Below are positions 61,371 to 64,000 of a stretch of 64,000 bases of DNA, in pieces. Location of the stretch: the NCBI GenBank assembly GCA_963664595.2, contig CAXXOK010000002.1, positions 372,001 to 436,000 of the forward strand, written 5' to 3'. The notes below the pieces were generated by a model. It was given only the letters and a program-made list of their open reading frames with translations, was not told the origin of the DNA and did no database searches. Within the stretch, counting starts at the first letter, position 1, and each line of letters starts with the position of its first letter. A program made the position numbers and the translations under genes. The DNA comes from CAXXOK01 sp963664595 (GTDB lineage: Bacteria > Bacillota > Clostridia > Christensenellales > Aristaeellaceae).

Positions 61371-62903
61371 ATGGCTTCAGGCACATTGCAAAAACGGACC
61401 CTATCCGATGTATGGATCAACACACATATCTCCCAGCGCCGGTTGGCAATCGTTTTTCTGGTACTATTCCTTGTTTCCCTGATTCCGCTGTTTACCATCG
61501 CGCTGTACAACTACCCCGCCGATGATGACTTCTCCCATACGCATACCTCCGTGGTTGCCTGGGTCAGCACGCACTCGCTTTCCGCGGTGCTCCGTTCGGC
61601 CGCGGAAACGGTTGCCGATGTGTACCAAACATGGAACGGCGATTTTACACAGTTTATCATCACCGTTTCCACGCCTATGATTTTCGGGCTGCAATACTAC
61701 TTTCTGAGCAACTGGCTTGTGCTGATTTTCATATGCCTGTCCATGGGTTACGGGCTCAAGGGCCTGCTGGTTCATCTGCTGCACGCGCCGCGGACAACCT
61801 TCTATCTGGTCTATGTCATCGTAACCGGCGTCATGCTGCAGTTTATGCCGTCCATCGCGGAAGGTGTTTACTGGCACGCGGCGACGCCCTATGTGATTAC
61901 CTGGTGCTTTATCCCCGTCATGGCGGGCCTGCTGATCCGGCTTTCGGCCCCCCAAAGCGTGTTTCGGCGCAGTCTGCGCGTTGCGCTGCTGATCCTGTTT
62001 GCCGTGCTCAGCGGCGGCAGCACCTATCCGGTTGTCGTCAGCACCTTCGTGCTGCTGTCCTTCATCACCGGCTGTGCACTGTTTTCCAAATGGAAAAACC
62101 GCGGGTACGTCGTTCTGATGTTTACCGCGTTTCTCGCGGGCCTGGCCGTCAGCCTGCTCGCGCCCGGAAACGCGCTGCGCCAGGATGTGCTCGGAGATAC
62201 CAGCAGCGTTATGAATACGCTGGTGACCTCCGTACTGGAATCCTGCGATCTGGTTGGACAATGGTTTTCCCTGATCCTCCTTGCCGCGCTGCTGCTGCTT
62301 ATCCCCATCCTCTGGAAGCCGCTCAGGGAAAGCTCCTTTTCATTCCGCCATCCCGTTCTGGTGGCCGTGATGCTGTTCGGGGTCTTTGCCTCGTCGCTCT
62401 CGCCCGGCATCTACACCCGTTTCGGGTATGATTCCAACCGGTATATCAACCCCGTCTATTTCAGCTTTCTGCTGTTTGCCTTTGGCAGCGTGCTGTATGC
62501 GCAGGGCGCGTTCATCCGCTTGCTGGAGCGCAGATGCCAGGAGCCTGCCGCCAGAGGATGGCTCGAAGCAACGCAGACGATCGGACAGCGGTTCAGCGCC
62601 GCGTATCTGACGCTCTGCCTGGTTATGCTTCTGTTCGGCTGCTTTGGCAATACCATTATGAACACGTCGTCCGTCAGCGCGGCCAAATCGCTGGTCACAG
62701 GGGAAGCCGCCCAGTTCCGCGAGGACATGGCCGAACGGCAGGCGTATATCCTCGCTACGGACAGCGACGTGGTCGCCGTGCAGCGCCTAACGGCAAAGCC
62801 CTACGTATTCAAGGACGAAAAGCTTCCCTTCCAGGGCATTTATGGCGCCGTGCGGTATATGAAATGGTACTTTGAAATGTACGAAACGCCGAACGCCCCG
62901 TAA
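61371..62903 (+). CDS. Polytopic membrane protein (DUF6056-like)
   Basis: About 510 residues with roughly 11 hydrophobic spans. ATG 61371 is preferred over 61356, as only it has a purine-rich GGGTGG upstream; the choice is uncertain. After the first span (FLVLFLVSLIPLFTIALYNYPA) comes the external acidic motif DDDFSH. The middle contains MPSIAEGVYWHAATPYVITW and SGGSTYPVVVSTFVLL; a soluble C-terminal domain of about 80 residues follows the last span. This resembles DUF6056 and GT-C-like surface polymer proteins; no enzyme activity is proven. It is followed by a strong terminator. Confidence 0.7.
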   Translation: MASGTLQKRTLSDVWINTHISQRRLAIVFLVLFLVSLIPLFTIALYNYPADDDFSHTHTSVVAWVSTHSLSAVLRSAAETVADVYQTWNGDFTQFIITVSTPMIFGLQYYFLSNWLVLIFICLSMGYGLKGLLVHLLHAPRTTFYLVYVIVTGVMLQFMPSIAEGVYWHAATPYVITWCFIPVMAGLLIRLSAPQSVFRRSLRVALLILFAVLSGGSTYPVVVSTFVLLSFITGCALFSKWKNRGYVVLMFTAFLAGLAVSLLAPGNALRQDVLGDTSSVMNTLVTSVLESCDLVGQWFSLILLAALLLLIPILWKPLRESSFSFRHPVLVAVMLFGVFASSLSPGIYTRFGYDSNRYINPVYFSFLLFAFGSVLYAQGAFIRLLERRCQEPAARGWLEATQTIGQRFSAAYLTLCLVMLLFGCFGNTIMNTSSVSAAKSLVTGEAAQFREDMAERQAYILATDSDVVAVQRLTAKPYVFKDEKLPFQGIYGAVRYMKWYFEMYETPNAP

Positions 62904-62947
62904 CCCGAAACGCCAGCGTGCCTGCGTTTTCATGCCCTGCATAGCAA

Positions 62948-62992
62948 CAAGCAAAACCCTGACACCGCGCCGCTGTGTCAGGGTTTTGCTTG
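62948..62992 (+). terminator. 18-bp perfect hairpin terminator
   Basis: CAAGCAAAACCCTGACAC (62948-62965) pairs with GTGTCAGGGTTTTGCTTG (62975-62992); 45 bp after the membrane protein stop. Confidence 0.8.
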
Positions 62993-63018
62993 TCGCACCC
63001 AAAAACGGGCCGCCGTGT

Positions 63019-63048
63019 TTGACAACCCTCCACCGTAAAAGCTATACT
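63019..63048 (+). promoter_or_regulatory. Promoter of the GT-C-like gene
   Basis: TTGACA (63019-63024), an 18-bp spacer and TATACT (63043-63048). The leader to the ATG at 63321 is about 265 nt and contains a possible short frame at 63087-63218 (GGAG 8 bp upstream, 43 codons, unknown peptide). Confidence 0.7.
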
Positions 63049-63320
63049 GCAAATACGGATTTTCATGAGAAAACGGAGCCGAACGCATGATGGTGACACC
63101 CTCCTCCCCGCGGGCCGGGGCGTGCGCGGCGCAACGCTTTGTACCGGATGCCTCCGCTGCCGATGGCTGTATCCGGGTCGGCCGCAGCCGGACGGACCGG
63201 CGTATAACCGCCGTATGAAATCCCAACGCGGTGCCGCCGCCGGGTGATGCCGTTTGGAATGATCCCTGCCGCGCCGGGCCATACCCTGCCCGATACGCGC
63301 GGCCGAAAGAAGGAAACCGC

Positions 63321-64000
63321 ATGACCTGGCTTTCTATCGGAAACGGCTGGCGGAACCTGTTTCTGCTTTCCAGCCTTGTGCAGGCCCTTTCGCTGGGCGT
63401 GCTGTTTGCCGCGCACCGGCTGTGGATAAAGGAAAACCGCGTGGCGGCGTTCCTCGCGGGCGCGGCGGTGACACCGTTTGCGCAGTATTTATGGATGCTG
63501 CTGCTGGCGCTGCTCTTTCCGCAGGCCCCGAAGCTTGTGTATATCGGCGTTCCGCCCGTGCTCGCGGGCGCGTATCTGCTGTATCGGCTGTTCAAAACAC
63601 GCGGACGGTGGCTTTCGCTGCTGCGGGGGGGCTGGGCGGCACTGCGCCGCATCCGGCTGGACCGGGCGGCGCTCGTTTCCGTTTGCTTTGCTCTGGCGAT
63701 GGGCATTTTGCTGCTGCCCGTGTGCATCCGCACGGCAACCTCCGCCATCGGCGCGCAGGGGGATTCAGGCGAATACATGGGCCTCGCCCTGCGCTATGCG
63801 GAAACCCGCGATACCGCCGGGCTGTTTGAAAAGGACGACGTGCAGACGGACTACCGAGGGCACTCGCACTTCCCGTCGCTGGAGCTGTACATGGCCTACG
63901 GGCTGATGCACACCTCCGATACCTATGGCTATCCCTACGATAAGCCCGCCTTTACGGCGATCGGCCTTCTGATTTTCTACCTGATGGCGGCGTTCCTCGC
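63321..64000 (+). CDS. GT-C-like polytopic membrane protein, partial (3' end outside window)
   Basis: ATG 63321 with AGAAGGA upstream; 226 codons visible and still open at the edge. Hydrophobic spans: LFLLSSLVQALSLGVLFAAH, FAQYLWMLLLALLF, LVYIGVPPVLAGAYLLYRLF, LVSVCFALAMGILLLPVCI. After the fourth span an external loop carries GDSGEYMGLALRYAET, an acidic motif like the catalytic loop of lipid-phosphosugar-using GT-C glycosyltransferases, then YRGHSHFPSLELYMAYG. A glycosyltransferase of family GT39/83 type is plausible but unproven. It may form a surface-polysaccharide locus with the gene at 61371. Confidence 0.65.
   Translation, partial: MTWLSIGNGWRNLFLLSSLVQALSLGVLFAAHRLWIKENRVAAFLAGAAVTPFAQYLWMLLLALLFPQAPKLVYIGVPPVLAGAYLLYRLFKTRGRWLSLLRGGWAALRRIRLDRAALVSVCFALAMGILLLPVCIRTATSAIGAQGDSGEYMGLALRYAETRDTAGLFEKDDVQTDYRGHSHFPSLELYMAYGLMHTSDTYGYPYDKPAFTAIGLLIFYLMAAFL

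Overview
The window looks like chromosomal DNA from a GC-rich member of the Clostridia (Bacillota). The evidence is the gene content and order (ylxM-ffh-rpsP-khpA-rimM-trmD; recJ-relA-dtd-MBL hydrolase-hemZ; rpsB-tsf; rny; a TGS-domain nucleoside kinase), strong AAGGAGG-type ribosome binding sites, TTGACA/TATAAT-type promoters with 16-18 bp spacers, intramembrane-sensing two-component and FtsX-type ABC genes, and TPM-domain membrane proteins. No phage, plasmid, IS transposase, CRISPR array, rRNA or tRNA was recognised. The family or genus cannot be fixed by reading alone.

Layout. 1-2.9 kb: minus-strand operon of a zinc-ribbon membrane protein and two TPM-domain proteins. 2.9-9.3 kb: HAD and calcineurin-like phosphatases, an MBL-fold protein, a sugar nucleotidyltransferase overlapping a VanY-type carboxypeptidase, and a ZIP metal transporter. 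9.6-20.8 kb: rny, a flippase-like protein, a holin-like membrane protein, surE overlapping a BaiN-like flavoprotein, an exonuclease, a nucleoside kinase, a secreted LRR protein and a VOC protein. 20.8-24.7 kb: a repeat-rich stretch carrying a small secreted protein, a DMT transporter and rpiB. 24.7-28.4 kb: the SRP/ribosome-maturation operon. 28.5-33.7 kb: small membrane proteins, a GNAT gene broken by one TGA, a DJ-1/PfpI protein, miaA, a HAD phosphatase and hsp20. 34-43.5 kb: two export/resistance modules, a response regulator-kinase-ABC-FtsX (Bce-like) set and a MarR-controlled heterodimeric ABC exporter. 43.8-55.5 kb: XRE regulator, aminotransferase, GH20, glpK, hemZ, MBL hydrolase, dtd and relA. 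55.8-60.5 kb: recJ, tsf, rpsB. 60.5-64 kb: a non-coding stretch, then two polytopic membrane proteins (DUF6056-like and GT-C-like), the last cut by the window edge.

The most unusual content is non-coding. (1) A roughly 160-bp element with four tandem hairpins occurs seven times, always downstream of a gene and always in that gene's orientation; its stems carry compensatory changes. (2) A foldback MITE-like family has about 20-bp terminal inverted repeats, and copies with different arm sequences keep the arms self-complementary. Copies lie against gene 3' ends, supply the stop codons of trmD and of an XRE regulator, and sit where rplS (after trmD) and pyrH/frr (after tsf) would be expected. 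(3) A 128-bp exact-period tandem repeat abuts the glpK stop codon.

Five reading frames between 45.6 and 54.7 kb (aminotransferase, glpK, MBL hydrolase, dtd, relA) are each broken by a single G/C indel in a short G/C run. This clustering suggests a local consensus-quality problem, although real decay cannot be excluded from sequence alone.
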